From the NCBI RefSeq assembly GCF_030678915.1, contig NZ_JAUUTZ010000011.1:62001-126000 (forward strand): a stretch of DNA of 64,000 nt. Reading direction: 5' to 3'. The translations under genes were made by a program, and so were the position numbers. How positions within the stretch are numbered: position 1 is the stretch's first letter; each line of letters begins with the position of its first letter. This document shows positions 18,422 to 27,527 of this stretch, piece after piece. Origin of the DNA: Paracoccus wurundjeri (GTDB taxonomy: Bacteria > Pseudomonadota > Alphaproteobacteria > Rhodobacterales > Rhodobacteraceae). The notes under the pieces were generated by a model. The model had not been told where the DNA came from. It searched no databases and saw nothing but the letters and a program-made list of their open reading frames with translations.

Positions 18422-19312
18422 TTATGTCCGAATAAGGCCCGACAGATAGGCGCCATATTCATTCTTGCCGAAAAATGCCGCGCGTTCACGCAGAACGGCA
18501 GCACTGATCCAGCCTTTTTCAAAAGCGATCTCGTCAAGACTTCCGACCTGCAGGCCCTGACGCAATTCCAGGGTGCGGACGAAATTCCCGGCATCAAGCA
18601 GGCTTCCATGCGTCCCGGTGTCGAACCAAGCATAGCCGCGCCCCATAAGTTCCACCATCAACCTGTCCTCGGCCAGATAGAGTTCCAGAAGCGAGGTGAT
18701 CTCCAGTTCACCCCGGGCCGAGGGCTTGATCGATCTTGCCTTTTGCGGGGCCGTTCCATCCATGAAATACAGCCCGGTAACGGCATAGTTCGAGGCCGGT
18801 TTCGCCGGTTTCTCGACAATGCTTTCGACCTTTCCGGCTGCATCGAATCCCACCACACCATAGCGTTCCGGATCCGAGACGCGATAGCCAAAGACGGTGG
18901 CGCCGGTCTGATGGGCCGTAGCAGTCTCCATCTGCTCGGTCAGGCCATGTCCGAAGAACATGTTGTCCCCGAGAATCATCGCCGAAGCGTCGCCGGCAAG
19001 GAAATCCTCGGCCAGAAGATAGGCTTGGGCAAGCCCGTCGGGGCTATCCTGAACCAGCCAGGTCAGGCCGATGCCCCACTGGCTGCCATCCCCCAGAGTG
19101 CGACGGAACTGTTCCTGATCATGAGGCGTGGTGATGATGGCAATCTCGCGGATGCCGGCCAGCATCAGTACGGAAAGCGGATAATAGATCATCGGCTTGT
19201 CATAGACCGGCAGAAGTTGCTTCGACACGCCGATGGTGATCGGGTAAAGCCGTGTGCCCGATCCGCCGGCAAGGACTATGCCCTTGCGGGCCGGAAAGGG
19301 AGCTGTTGTCAT
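18422..19312 (-). CDS. rfbA: Glucose-1-phosphate thymidylyltransferase (RmlA)
   Basis: The 296-residue enzyme joins dTTP and glucose-1-phosphate to give dTDP-glucose, the first step to dTDP-L-rhamnose. The nucleotide-binding motif GGSGTRLYPIT (near residue 16), SKQLLPVYDKPMIYYPL and ILGDNMFFG are all present, and the length matches the family. The ATG overlaps the rfbD stop (ATGA), so translation is probably coupled. Feedback inhibition by dTDP-rhamnose is usual for the family. Confidence 0.96.
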   Translation of the reverse strand: MTTAPFPARKGIVLAGGSGTRLYPITIGVSKQLLPVYDKPMIYYPLSVLMLAGIREIAIITTPHDQEQFRRTLGDGSQWGIGLTWLVQDSPDGLAQAYLLAEDFLAGDASAMILGDNMFFGHGLTEQMETATAHQTGATVFGYRVSDPERYGVVGFDAAGKVESIVEKPAKPASNYAVTGLYFMDGTAPQKARSIKPSARGELEITSLLELYLAEDRLMVELMGRGYAWFDTGTHGSLLDAGNFVRTLELRQGLQVGSLDEIAFEKGWISAAVLRERAAFFGKNEYGAYLSGLIRT

Positions 19313-20160
19313 CGGATCGCCTCGAGTTCGGTTAACGTCTCATGGACTGCCTGTTTCCAGTCAGGGCGGTCAAGTCCAAAACCGGCAAGGCCCGAACAGT
19401 CCAGCCGGGAATTGAGCGGCCGTTTCGCCGGGGTAGGATATTCCGAGCTTGGGATATCCTTTATCGTGCAATCCAGTCCGGCCTGCGCCATGATCTCGCG
19501 GGCAAAGTCGGCCCAGGACGTATCGGGCGCCCCCGAAAGGTGATAGGTTCCGGATTTTCCGGGCGCTGTTGCAAGTTGTTCCGCGATGGTCAGACAGGCA
19601 TTCGCGATGGCGCGCGCCGGGGTAGGTCCACCGATCTGGTCGGCCACGACGGTCAGGCTGTCACGCTCGCGCCCAAGCCGCAGCATGGTTTTCAGGAAAT
19701 TATTGCCATGGGCGGAGAAGACCCAAGAGGTACGCAGGATGGCATGGATCCCTCCGGCCATCCGGACAGCTTCCTCGCCCCGAAGTTTCGAGCGGCCATA
19801 GGCGCCCAATGGGCATGTCGGGCTATCGGGAGCAAAGGGCGCTTCACCGTTGCCGCCGAAAACGTAATCGGTGGAAATCTGGATGAAGGGAATCCCCAGA
19901 TCGGCGCATTCCGCCGCCATGGCGGCAGGAGCGTCCCCATTTACCACAGTCGCCGCAGCTTCCTCGGCCTCGGCCCTGTCCACCGCAGTCCAGGCCGCGG
20001 CATTGATCACGGCTTGCGGCGCATGGACACGGATTGCGGCGGCACAAGCCAGGGGATCCGACAGATCGGCATCCTGTCGGCCCAGAAACAGGGCTTCGGG
20101 CCGCAGATGCTGCAATTCAGTGGCAACCTGCCCGCTGCAGCCAAAGACAAGAAGCTTCAT
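19309..20160 (-). CDS. rfbD: dTDP-4-dehydrorhamnose reductase (RmlD)
   Basis: The 283-residue SDR reduces dTDP-4-keto-L-rhamnose to dTDP-L-rhamnose with NAD(P)H, the last step of the pathway. GCSGQVATEL at residues 8-17 binds the cofactor, and YGRSK carries the catalytic Tyr and Lys. The substrate motif NAAAWTAVDRAE is conserved. It is 46 bp after rfbB and overlaps rfbA by four bases. Confidence 0.95.
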   Translation of the reverse strand: MKLLVFGCSGQVATELQHLRPEALFLGRQDADLSDPLACAAAIRVHAPQAVINAAAWTAVDRAEAEEAAATVVNGDAPAAMAAECADLGIPFIQISTDYVFGGNGEAPFAPDSPTCPLGAYGRSKLRGEEAVRMAGGIHAILRTSWVFSAHGNNFLKTMLRLGRERDSLTVVADQIGGPTPARAIANACLTIAEQLATAPGKSGTYHLSGAPDTSWADFAREIMAQAGLDCTIKDIPSSEYPTPAKRPLNSRLDCSGLAGFGLDRPDWKQAVHETLTELEAIR

Positions 20161-20206
20161 GCGGGTTCTCCGATCCCATCCGCAGGGCCGCAGGTCTTCC
20201 CGCTGG

Positions 20207-21256
20207 TCACGCCTTCACCCCCAGCCTTTCACCGATCCCCTTACGGGCCTGTAACGGTTTCCACCAGTCCTCATTGTCCAGATACCATTGCACAGTCCGC
20301 GCAAGCCCTTCCTCGACCGTGACCGAGGGCTGCCATCCCAGTTCCTCGCGGATACGTCCGGGCGCGATCGCATAGCGGGCATCATGGCCGGGACGATCGG
20401 TGACAAAGGTGATCTGGTCCGCGTAAGACCCCTGCGCCTTCGGCCGCTTTTCATCAAGGATCGCGCAAAGCGTCTGCACGAGCTCCAGATTGGTCCGCTC
20501 ATTCTCGCCACCGATATTATAGCTGCGGCCGACGCGGCCTTTCTCCACCACCAGCAGAAGCGCATCGGCATGATCCTCGACGAAAAGCCAGTCGCGGATG
20601 TTCGAACCATCCCCGTAGATGGGCAATGGCTTGCCGGCCAGGGCATTCAGGATGATCACCGGAATTAGCTTTTCGGGGAAATGATAGGGTCCATAATTAT
20701 TCGAACAATTGGTCAGGACAACCGGCAGGCCATAGGTTTCATGCCAGGCCCTGACCAGATGATCCGAAGCCGCTTTAGATGCCGAATAGGGGCTGCGCGG
20801 ATCATAGGCGGTATCCTCGGTGAACTTCACCAAAGGATCGTTCGGCAGGGAACCGAAAACCTCATCCGTCGAGATATGATGGAAGCGAAATCCTTCGGGC
20901 CGACCTTCGCTCACCCAGAAATCGCGCGCGGTCTCCAGCATGTTATAGGTGCCGGTGATATTCGTCTCGACGAAAGCGCCCGGCCCGTCGATCGAGCGGT
21001 CGACATGGCTTTCGGCGGCCAGGTGCATCACCGCGTCGGGGCGATGCGTGATGAAAATCCGGTCAAGCGCCACCCGGTCGCGGATATCGGCCTGCTCGAA
21101 GGCGTAAAGCGGGCTTTCGGCGACGTTTGCCACATTTTCAAGGCAGGCGGCATAGGTAAGCGCATCCAGATTGACGACGTGATGGCCCCGCGCGATTGCC
21201 AACCGGACTACAGCGGATCCGATAAATCCGGCTCCGCCGGTGATCAGCAGCTTCAT
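20207..21256 (-). CDS. rfbB: dTDP-glucose 4,6-dehydratase (RmlB)
   Basis: The 349-residue extended SDR converts dTDP-glucose to dTDP-4-keto-6-deoxyglucose. [12 protein letters not shown] near the N-terminus binds [12 protein letters not shown] and [12 protein letters not shown] supply the catalytic residues, and the length is normal. The ATG at 21256 overlaps the rfbC stop in an ATGA. A frame extending to 21271 would add five residues and overlap further, so it is not preferred. Confidence 0.96.
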   Translation of the reverse strand: MKLLITGGAGFIGSAVVRLAIARGHHVVNLDALTYAACLENVANVAESPLYAFEQADIRDRVALDRIFITHRPDAVMHLAAESHVDRSIDGPGAFVETNITGTYNMLETARDFWVSEGRPEGFRFHHISTDEVFGSLPNDPLVKFTEDTAYDPRSPYSASKAASDHLVRAWHETYGLPVVLTNCSNNYGPYHFPEKLIPVIILNALAGKPLPIYGDGSNIRDWLFVEDHADALLLVVEKGRVGRSYNIGGENERTNLELVQTLCAILDEKRPKAQGSYADQITFVTDRPGHDARYAIAPGRIREELGWQPSVTVEEGLARTVQWYLDNEDWWKPLQARKGIGERLGVKA

Positions 21257-21825
21257 TTCGTCATCGTCCATGTGAAGGGGGTATCGAAGCCGGCCAGTTG
21301 GGGGGCGGCGCTGTCCTTGGTGGAAAGCACGGGCTGCACGCCCGATGGCAGCGGCCAGTCGATGCCGATATCGGGATCATCCCAGCGAATGGCGCCATCG
21401 CAATCCGGGGCATAGAAATCGGTGCATTTATACTGCACCTCGCAATCCGGGGTCAGGGTCAGAAACCCATGCAGGAAGCCTTTCGGCACCAGGAACTGCC
21501 GCATGTTTCCGGCGCTTAGCTCGACCCCGGTCCATCGGCCGTAATGCGGCGAGCCAAGGCGGATATCGACCGCCACGTCGAAAATCGCCCCACGGCTGCA
21601 ACGCACCAGCTTATCCTGCGCATGAGGCGGGCTTTGGTAATGCAGACCGCGCAGCGTGTATTGTGCCGCCGAGAAGGAATGATTGTCCTGCACGAAGGGA
21701 AGATCGAAACCGGCCGAAGCCATTTGTGCCGCATTCCAGGTTTCCGAGAACCAGCCCCGGGCATCACCGAACCTGACAGGTTCGGAGACAAAGACATCAG
21801 GCAACGAGGTGGGGTCAATTTTCAT
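21253..21825 (-). CDS. rfbC: dTDP-4-dehydrorhamnose 3,5-epimerase (RmlC)
   Basis: The 190-residue cupin enzyme epimerises dTDP-4-keto-6-deoxyglucose at C3 and C5. LRGLHYQ carries the catalytic His, and [11 protein letters not shown] and [19 protein letters not shown] are typical. It is the first gene of the minus-strand rfb/glycan operon, whose promoter must lie in the following 436-bp gap. The ribosome-binding site is weak. Confidence 0.95.
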   Translation of the reverse strand: MKIDPTSLPDVFVSEPVRFGDARGWFSETWNAAQMASAGFDLPFVQDNHSFSAAQYTLRGLHYQSPPHAQDKLVRCSRGAIFDVAVDIRLGSPHYGRWTGVELSAGNMRQFLVPKGFLHGFLTLTPDCEVQYKCTDFYAPDCDGAIRWDDPDIGIDWPLPSGVQPVLSTKDSAAPQLAGFDTPFTWTMTK

Positions 21826-22261
21826 GATCGGTCAGCAAAAACAATTGTTCGGAATAATCGCGGCCAGACCCCGGCAGGGGAACCGCACCGGCGGTGAGCT
21901 TATCAGGAGATTTGCGGGACATAAAGCCTTCGGCCGCCGGGATGCCAGCGACGATCCCGTTGCGCAGGCACTGTGCTTTGCGCATTCGCCTGTCATTTTA
22001 ATGACGTGACGGGGGAGAGACATTTTTATGAGATGTTCCATTTTCGAAACAAGTTATGGAAAAACGTTAGGTGACGATATGGAAAATAGATCAAATATTA
22101 TCGATCTTCTTGCCCATCGCACTGATTTGTCGGAAACATCGACAAGTGCCAGGTAGTTCACGGTGGTTGGTTATGTTTAAAAAAAACACGTTTCAGAGGT
22201 CTTAAAAAACTGTAGCTCATCGCTTGCGGGATCTGGGCTGACAGCATCCTGGCGGCGGTCG
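21826..22261. other. Divergent intergenic region between rfbC and the GAF/Fis regulator
   Basis: The 436-bp gap is relatively AT-rich and shows no convincing reading frame. It should hold the rfb operon promoter (leftward) and the regulator promoter (rightward). Near rfbC is the 10-bp palindrome AACAATTGTT at 21840-21849. Small GC hairpins lie at about 21870-21900, and a larger dyad is annotated separately at 22127. Confidence 0.6.
22127..22145. promoter_or_regulatory. Dyad TTGTCG-N7-CGACAA upstream of the GAF/Fis regulator
   Basis: Perfect 6-bp inverted arms are separated by 7 bp, 117 bp before the start at 22262. The TGTC...GACA form resembles the TGT-N-ACA dyads used by AcoR/Fis-type activators, so autoregulation is possible. 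This is inference from position and symmetry. Confidence 0.35.
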
Positions 22262-23134
22262 ATGCTGAAATATGGCATTGATCCTGCGGATGATTATCGC
22301 CCGGAACGATTGACACAATCCGAATTGTCATTGCGACAAGAAGCGTTAGGGGCATTTCTGAATATCGCAGCCCCTCAGCTTGATCAGCTTTTCAAATTGG
22401 TGGGCAGGGACGGGCAAGGCATTCTTCTGACAGATGCCGAAGGCGTTGTGATTGACCACCGTGTGCATGATTCCGACAGTGTTCAGTTTCAGGAATGGGA
22501 CCTTTGGAATGGCGCCGATTGGTCCGAAGCGGCACAGGGAACGAACGGAATTGGCTCCTGCCTGGTGGAAAAGCGCAGGATTTCCATTCACCAGGATGAA
22601 CATTTCCGGGCGCGCAATATCGATCTGTCCTGTATGAGCACACCTATCTGGGGACCGGATGGGCGACCGCTTGCGGTTCTTGATGTTACCTCAACCCGCT
22701 GCGAGCAGAATATACAATATAATCGGCTTATTCTGTCGCAGATCACGCATATCTCCAAGATCATCGAGGCAATGTATTTTCGGGCCTCTCATCCGAATTC
22801 TCGGGTTATTTCCATCTCGAAAGACGGCGGTGATCCGGCAGCACTTCTGGCTGTGGATAAGGACGATATTGCCATCGGCGCGACCCGCACCGCGCGTCGC
22901 GCTTTGAATCTGGATGTGGAAGGGGACATCAGGAATATTCCCGCAGCGGAGCTTTTAGAGTTCAATGAGGATAACCCGGAGCTCACTTTGAATATGACTG
23001 ATCGCGCCGTTTTGCTGCGCGCTCTTGCTCGTTCCGGAGGGAAAGTCTCGGAAGCGGCGCGTATTTTGGGAATAGGACGAACGACAATGTACAGGCGTAT
23101 GTTGCGAGCGGGGTTGAGTAGAACATCCGATTGA
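22262..23134 (+). CDS. Transcriptional regulator with AcoR-type GAF domain and Fis-type HTH, no AAA+ domain
   Basis: The 290-residue protein has an N-terminal sensor region like AcoR/DhaR activators: GILLTDAEGVVIDHR, NGIGSCLVEKRRISIHQDEHF and PIWGPDGRPLAVLDVTS, about residues 40-170. The C-terminus carries a Fis-family helix-turn-helix, SEAARILGIGRTTMYRRM, at about 264-281. The sigma-54-interacting AAA+ module (GAFTGA, Walker A) normally between them is absent. It therefore probably acts as a sigma-70 regulator or repressor responding to a small ligand. No target gene is evident. Neighbours on either side are read away from it or belong to other clusters. Confidence 0.8.
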   Translation: MLKYGIDPADDYRPERLTQSELSLRQEALGAFLNIAAPQLDQLFKLVGRDGQGILLTDAEGVVIDHRVHDSDSVQFQEWDLWNGADWSEAAQGTNGIGSCLVEKRRISIHQDEHFRARNIDLSCMSTPIWGPDGRPLAVLDVTSTRCEQNIQYNRLILSQITHISKIIEAMYFRASHPNSRVISISKDGGDPAALLAVDKDDIAIGATRTARRALNLDVEGDIRNIPAAELLEFNEDNPELTLNMTDRAVLLRALARSGGKVSEAARILGIGRTTMYRRMLRAGLSRTSD

Positions 23135-23139
23135 TCAGA

Positions 23140-23157
23140 GCCCTGCCGTTGCAGGGC
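23140..23157 (+). terminator. Hairpin after the GAF/Fis regulator
   Basis: GCCCTGC and GCAGGGC form a perfect 7-bp stem with a CGTT loop, 6 bp after the stop codon. Only a short, interrupted T-run follows, so termination may be weak. Beyond it, up to 23388, I see no gene. Confidence 0.5.
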
Positions 23158-23388
23158 CCTGTTGTAAGAGGGCGAATCGTTTTATATGCGTTTCCTTGCC
23201 TGGCCAGTGGCGGCGGGACCGCCTCTGTAGGGCTTGACCTCAGGCCAGTGTACAGAGCAATGCATGCTGGTTATGAGCCAGAGAAACTCCCGACATTTCT
23301 GGCTGAGTGCCCGGCAGATATAGCACATGCGGCCCGTTCGCTGATTTTTGGCAATCGATCTTGTCACGGGGCGGATGGGTCACCCGAA

Positions 23389-24201
23389 TCACGTCCTGCG
23401 CATTCCGATGCCTTCCGAGATCAGATTTGCGGTATTCTGTAGCATATGCTGGACGTCTTCCACCTGTACAGTGATGTTGTTCTGGCTGAGAAAGGGGACA
23501 GTAAGTGCCGCGACCGTTGTGCCATTCAACCCGAAGATCGGGCAACTGACGTCAACGACCCCGGCCGTTGTCTGACTGGGGTTCATGTAATGCCCTGTGG
23601 CCCGGATGCCGTGAAGTTTCTGCTTGAGTTCTTCCGCAGTCAGCCCGGAATCATCATTCTGGAGCATTTCCTTGGTCATCTGAGCGGCACTTGTGCTTTG
23701 CGCGAATGCCGTCAGGACCAGGGCAGAGGTTCGTTCCGGCTTCATCACGAAATGGGTGCCCAGCTTTACGCCGAAACTAAGCGGTTCCGGGCTGTCGACC
23801 TGCGCAATGACCAGAATGCATCCCTGATGGTAAACGACGAGATGTGCGGATTGCCGACTGTCTTCAGCCAGCTTCTGCATCAACGGCAGGGCGACCTGCA
23901 AAAGCAGCTTGGTCGGCGGATGCCGGTGTGACAGTTCGAACAGTTTAAGCGTCAGCTGATAGGATCCATCGCTGTCCCGGCTGAGATAGTTCCGCCGTTC
24001 GAGAACATTCAGCATGCGGAAAATCTCGGTCGTGGTGCGGTTCAGCCGCTTGGCGATCTGCTGTTGAGAGATTCCTTGCGGCGAGTCCGAGATCAGCTCG
24101 AGAATGTCCAATCCCTTTTCCAGCGCGGGTGCGGCATAGCTGCCGGCCTGAGATTTCTTGCCGCCGCTCGCATCGACATCTGCATTTTCGCTGGCTGTCA
24201 T
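23389..24201 (-). CDS. IclR family transcriptional regulator
   Basis: The 270-residue protein has an N-terminal winged HTH (about residues 23-85, with ISQQQIAKRLNRTTTEIFRML) and the IclR effector domain (about 95-265), including YMNPSQTTAGVVDVSCPIFG and AALTVPF. It is divergent from the ABC/CoA/pentose operon beginning at 24415 and is the obvious candidate regulator of it. The ligand is not deducible. The operator may be the palindrome at 24300. Confidence 0.92.
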   Translation of the reverse strand: MTASENADVDASGGKKSQAGSYAAPALEKGLDILELISDSPQGISQQQIAKRLNRTTTEIFRMLNVLERRNYLSRDSDGSYQLTLKLFELSHRHPPTKLLLQVALPLMQKLAEDSRQSAHLVVYHQGCILVIAQVDSPEPLSFGVKLGTHFVMKPERTSALVLTAFAQSTSAAQMTKEMLQNDDSGLTAEELKQKLHGIRATGHYMNPSQTTAGVVDVSCPIFGLNGTTVAALTVPFLSQNNITVQVEDVQHMLQNTANLISEGIGMRRT

Positions 24202-24299
24202 TTTTACCTCACCATTCTGAACGCCGGGCCGGGACGGCCTCGGTGCATGTTGGATAGCAGCATTTCCTGCAAGTTGTCCCGTTCTGCAAGATAGGAAAA

Positions 24300-24313
24300 T
24301 TTTACTTGTAAAA
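24300..24313. promoter_or_regulatory. Palindrome TTTTACTTGTAAAA, candidate IclR operator
   Basis: A perfect 6-2-6 palindrome lies between the divergent IclR gene and the binding-protein gene, about 100 bp from each start. It is set in a very AT-rich stretch (24293-24330). Position fits dual control of both directions. Binding is not shown. Confidence 0.4.
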
Positions 24314-24414
24314 ATTAATTTTAAATATTAAACGGCAGGATGCGAGGTGGCAACAAGGTCGTGATCTGGTGTTCTGCCTGAAAATTGCGTCTCGCCAAAT
24401 GCAAGGGGGGAAAC

Positions 24415-25656
24415 ATGATTAAGAAATTAAGCGGATACCGGATGGTGCCTGTAATCGGCACTGCTGCCATCGCTTTGTCGCTGACCCAGGTGTCGGCGCA
24501 GGAGAAGACCGTGATCACATTCTCGGCGTCGCATTTTGCCGAGGTGGGGCGCGGTGACGCGCTGCGCGAGTGGGTTGCGAAATTCAATGGCAGTCAGGAC
24601 GAGATCGAGGTCCAGCCCATCACTATCCCGTTCTCTTCCTATGCTTCGACGATTTTTACCCAGATGGGCGGGGGCGCGGGGCCTGATCTGGTCAGGTTCG
24701 ATCTGCCGGAATTTTACGCGGCGGCAAATGCCGGCCGGTTGCTTCCGATGGATGACGTCATCGATGATGCGCAATATGACTTCACCAGCGCCGATGCCTA
24801 TATGAAGGTGGACGATACGCGCTTCGGGGTGGTTTTCGACAGCGCCAATTACGCGTTGATCTACAATGCCGATCTGCTTCCTGGCGGAGAGCCTCCGAAG
24901 GATATCGACGAATTTCTGGAATATGCCAAGGCCGCGACAGGTAACGACAATTACGGTTTTGCGTATCGAGCAACAATGGCGGAACGCGGCGGTGTCTGGT
25001 ATGATGTTACTAATTTCGTTTACGGCTTCGGTGGGCGCTGGTCGCTTCCCGATGGTACGCCCACTTTCAACAGTCCCGAGGTGGTTGCGGGAATCGAGGC
25101 CTACAAGCAGGTATACGATGCCGAAGTGATCCCGCGCGGAACCGATGCCGCGACCTACCGGCGGATGTTCTGGGAAGGCCGGGTTGCGATGGAGATCGAC
25201 AATGGCGGCGTCGCCACGATCCTGACCGCGCAGGGTGCCGGTAAGCCGATCCACGCCTCTGCCTCACCCTTTCCGCATCCCGAACAGGGGATGATTCTTG
25301 CGCCTGTAACGATCAACGCCAACACCAAGGCGCCAGACGCGGCCGGAACGTTTTTGAAATGGGCGCTAGAGCCGGAACAGCAGCAGGAGTTGCAGCAGCT
25401 TCTGGGTGCGGCGAATGTCGCAACGGTAGTCGAGCGTAGCGACGAGGAACTGGCCGCTAATCCATGGCTTGCCGCCTATGATGCGCAGACCCCGAATTCT
25501 GTTCCGGCGCTTGCCCAGGGGCTGGAAGAGAAATCGCCCGAAATTCAGCAGATCGTGGTCGAGCAGGTGCTGCGGGTGCTTCAGGGCGGGGTCAGCCCGC
25601 AGGACGCGATGGATCGGGTCCAGGAGCATGTTGAAACCCGCATGCTCCGGCGTTGA
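24415..25656 (+). CDS. Carbohydrate ABC transporter substrate-binding protein
   Basis: The 413-residue periplasmic protein of the extracellular solute-binding family 1 delivers ligand to the following permeases. It starts with a Sec signal peptide (about 27 residues, MIKKLSGYRMVPVIGTAAIA... ending VSAQE). GGGAGPDLVRFDLPEFYAAANAGRL-like and WEGRVAMEIDNGG segments are typical of sugar binding proteins. The ATG at 24415 is preferred to an in-frame upstream start because GGGGGG precedes it by 5-6 bp and it begins a proper signal peptide. It heads the operon that runs to 35372. Confidence 0.92.
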   Translation: MIKKLSGYRMVPVIGTAAIALSLTQVSAQEKTVITFSASHFAEVGRGDALREWVAKFNGSQDEIEVQPITIPFSSYASTIFTQMGGGAGPDLVRFDLPEFYAAANAGRLLPMDDVIDDAQYDFTSADAYMKVDDTRFGVVFDSANYALIYNADLLPGGEPPKDIDEFLEYAKAATGNDNYGFAYRATMAERGGVWYDVTNFVYGFGGRWSLPDGTPTFNSPEVVAGIEAYKQVYDAEVIPRGTDAATYRRMFWEGRVAMEIDNGGVATILTAQGAGKPIHASASPFPHPEQGMILAPVTINANTKAPDAAGTFLKWALEPEQQQELQQLLGAANVATVVERSDEELAANPWLAAYDAQTPNSVPALAQGLEEKSPEIQQIVVEQVLRVLQGGVSPQDAMDRVQEHVETRMLRR

Positions 25657-25672
25657 AAGCGGCTGGCGAGCC

Positions 25673-25692
25673 TTGGCAACAGGGCCTGCCAA
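25673..25692 (+). promoter_or_regulatory. Intercistronic hairpin between binding protein and permease
   Basis: TTGGCA and TGCCAA form a 6-bp stem with an 8-nt loop, in the 84-bp gap between the binding-protein stop and the permease start. Such hairpins often stabilise the binding-protein transcript or reduce downstream expression. Function here is inferred. Confidence 0.3.
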
Positions 25693-25740
25693 TCCTTGCA
25701 GAATTGATTTTCGTACCCTCGCTCACGGACCTTTGGCATT

Positions 25741-26658
25741 ATGCGCAATTCGGTGAAGATTCAGACAAGGCGCAAGGATCCGGCGCGTTTCCTGCCCTAT
25801 GCCTTCATTGCTCCTCTGGCGGCTTACCTGCTGATCTTCCATGCATACCCTCTGATGCAGGAATTTATCCTCAGCACGACCTATACATCATTGCTGGATC
25901 CGTCTCTTCGCGAATTCGTCGGTCTCGACAATTATCGTGACGTGCTGGGAGATCCCGAATTTCACAAAGTACTGCGCATCACCGCAATCTATACCGTGAT
26001 CTGTGTATCCGGCGGAGTCGGTCTTGGCCTGCTGGTGGCGCTGCTTCTGGATTTTAATTTCCGGGGGCGTGGAATTGCCCGCGCGCTTGTCACCATTCCA
26101 TGGGCCGCTCCGCCGGTCGCAGTCGCTTTGATTTTCATCTGGATGTTCAATGCGCAATTCGGTATCTTCAATGACATCCTGTCCGGGCTGGGCATCAGTG
26201 CCGAACCGATCAACTGGCTGGACGATCCGCAGCGGGCGCTTCCAGCGGTTCTTTTCACGACGATCTGGCAGATATTTCCCTTTTCATCGGTCGTCATCCT
26301 GTCGGCGCTTCAGGGCGTCCAGTCCGAGCTGCGGGAAGCCGCGATTATCGATGGGGCCGATAAACTAAGCGTCTTCAAGGCCGTCGTCTGGCCGACGATC
26401 AGGCCCACGGTCGCGATTCTTGCGCTGCTGCTGACCGTGTGGTCCCTGCGCCGGTTCGATGTGATCTGGGTGATGACCCAAGGCGGTCCTCTGGGCGAGA
26501 CGAACACGCTGGTCATCGATCTGTATCGCCGCGCCTTCGTTTATCTGGATCTCGGTCATGCGGCGGCTGTCGGCGTCATCGGTGTCTGCACCGCGCTGGT
26601 TGTGACCTTCATCTATTTCTGGTTGTCGGCACGTGCCGACCGGGCAGCGGGGAAATAA
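25741..26658 (+). CDS. Carbohydrate ABC transporter permease (MalF/UgpA type)
   Basis: The 305-residue inner-membrane protein has six predicted segments, beginning FLPYAFIAPLAAYLLIF at about residue 21. The EAA loop, EAAIIDGADKLSVFKAVVWP, near residue 199 contacts the ATPase. The family imports sugars or sugar-like compounds. It pairs with the permease starting at 26660, separated from it by one base. Confidence 0.93.
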   Translation: MRNSVKIQTRRKDPARFLPYAFIAPLAAYLLIFHAYPLMQEFILSTTYTSLLDPSLREFVGLDNYRDVLGDPEFHKVLRITAIYTVICVSGGVGLGLLVALLLDFNFRGRGIARALVTIPWAAPPVAVALIFIWMFNAQFGIFNDILSGLGISAEPINWLDDPQRALPAVLFTTIWQIFPFSSVVILSALQGVQSELREAAIIDGADKLSVFKAVVWPTIRPTVAILALLLTVWSLRRFDVIWVMTQGGPLGETNTLVIDLYRRAFVYLDLGHAAAVGVIGVCTALVVTFIYFWLSARADRAAGK

Positions 26659-26659
26659 G

Positions 26660-27487
26660 ATGAACCGATCCTGGGCCTTCCATTTTCGCATCCTTGCCGT
26701 TCTGGCGGTTTTGGGAATAGCCGCCTTTCCGGTTTACTGGATGGCGGTTACCTCGATGACCTCTTCGGAGGAGCTTTTCGCCGGCAGTCCCCGCCTGCTG
26801 CCCGATCCGGCGCAGATTGGCACTTATGCTCGCGCGCTTGTCTCGACCCCGCTGCTGACTTGGCTTGGTAACAGCCTGATCATTGCGCTTGGAACGACGG
26901 CGCTGTCGCTGCTGCTTGCGATCCTGCCTGCCTATGCATTGTCGCGGATGAGCTTTCGCGGCAAGCTGCTGCTGGCGCTGGGCCTGTTCGTGACCCAGAT
27001 GCTGCCCGAGGCGATGCTGGTCGTGCCGCTATACGACATCTTCTCGCGTTTCGCGCTGCTGGACAGCCTGACCGGGCTGATCCTTGCGAATACCGCTTTT
27101 GCCGTGCCGGTGGTCACCTGGATCCTGAAGGGCGCCATCGACGGCATCCCGACCGAAATCGAGGAAGCCGCGCGGATCGATGGCTGCTCCCGCGTTGGGA
27201 TCGTGCTGACGATCGTGCTTCCGCTGATCGCCCCGACACTGGCCGCGGTCACGGTGATCGCCTTCTTTCAGGGCTGGAATGAATATGTCTTCGCGCAGAC
27301 CTTCATTTCGGATGAATCCCTCAAGGTCGCCTCGGTAGGGCTGGCCAGTTTCGTAGGGGAATTGTCCACACCTATGGATACCGTCACGGCCGTGGGGCTG
27401 ACCTATACGCTTCCGGCGGTCGTCTTCTACCTTCTCGTGCAGCGCTACATCGTGGCGGGCATGACCAGCGGGGGTGTCAAAGGATGA
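26660..27487 (+). CDS. Carbohydrate ABC transporter permease (MalG/UgpE type)
   Basis: The 275-residue protein is the second permease subunit. It has an N-terminal membrane segment followed by FPVYWMAVTSM and the EAA loop EAARIDGCSRVGIVLTIVLP at about residue 178. The start at 26660 follows the first permease stop directly. An in-frame extension upstream would overlap that gene. It is followed after 40 bp by the ATPase. Confidence 0.93.
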   Translation: MNRSWAFHFRILAVLAVLGIAAFPVYWMAVTSMTSSEELFAGSPRLLPDPAQIGTYARALVSTPLLTWLGNSLIIALGTTALSLLLAILPAYALSRMSFRGKLLLALGLFVTQMLPEAMLVVPLYDIFSRFALLDSLTGLILANTAFAVPVVTWILKGAIDGIPTEIEEAARIDGCSRVGIVLTIVLPLIAPTLAAVTVIAFFQGWNEYVFAQTFISDESLKVASVGLASFVGELSTPMDTVTAVGLTYTLPAVVFYLLVQRYIVAGMTSGGVKG

Positions 27488-27527
27488 TGCCGCCGCGTTC
27501 CGGAAATTTGTCAAACAGGCACTGATC

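Noticed and set aside
16249..18633. Longer version of the WbsX-type gene starting at 18633
   Set aside because: The extra 79 residues overlap rfbA antisense-free coding on the same strand in another frame, and the strong AGGAGGGG site marks the start at 18396.
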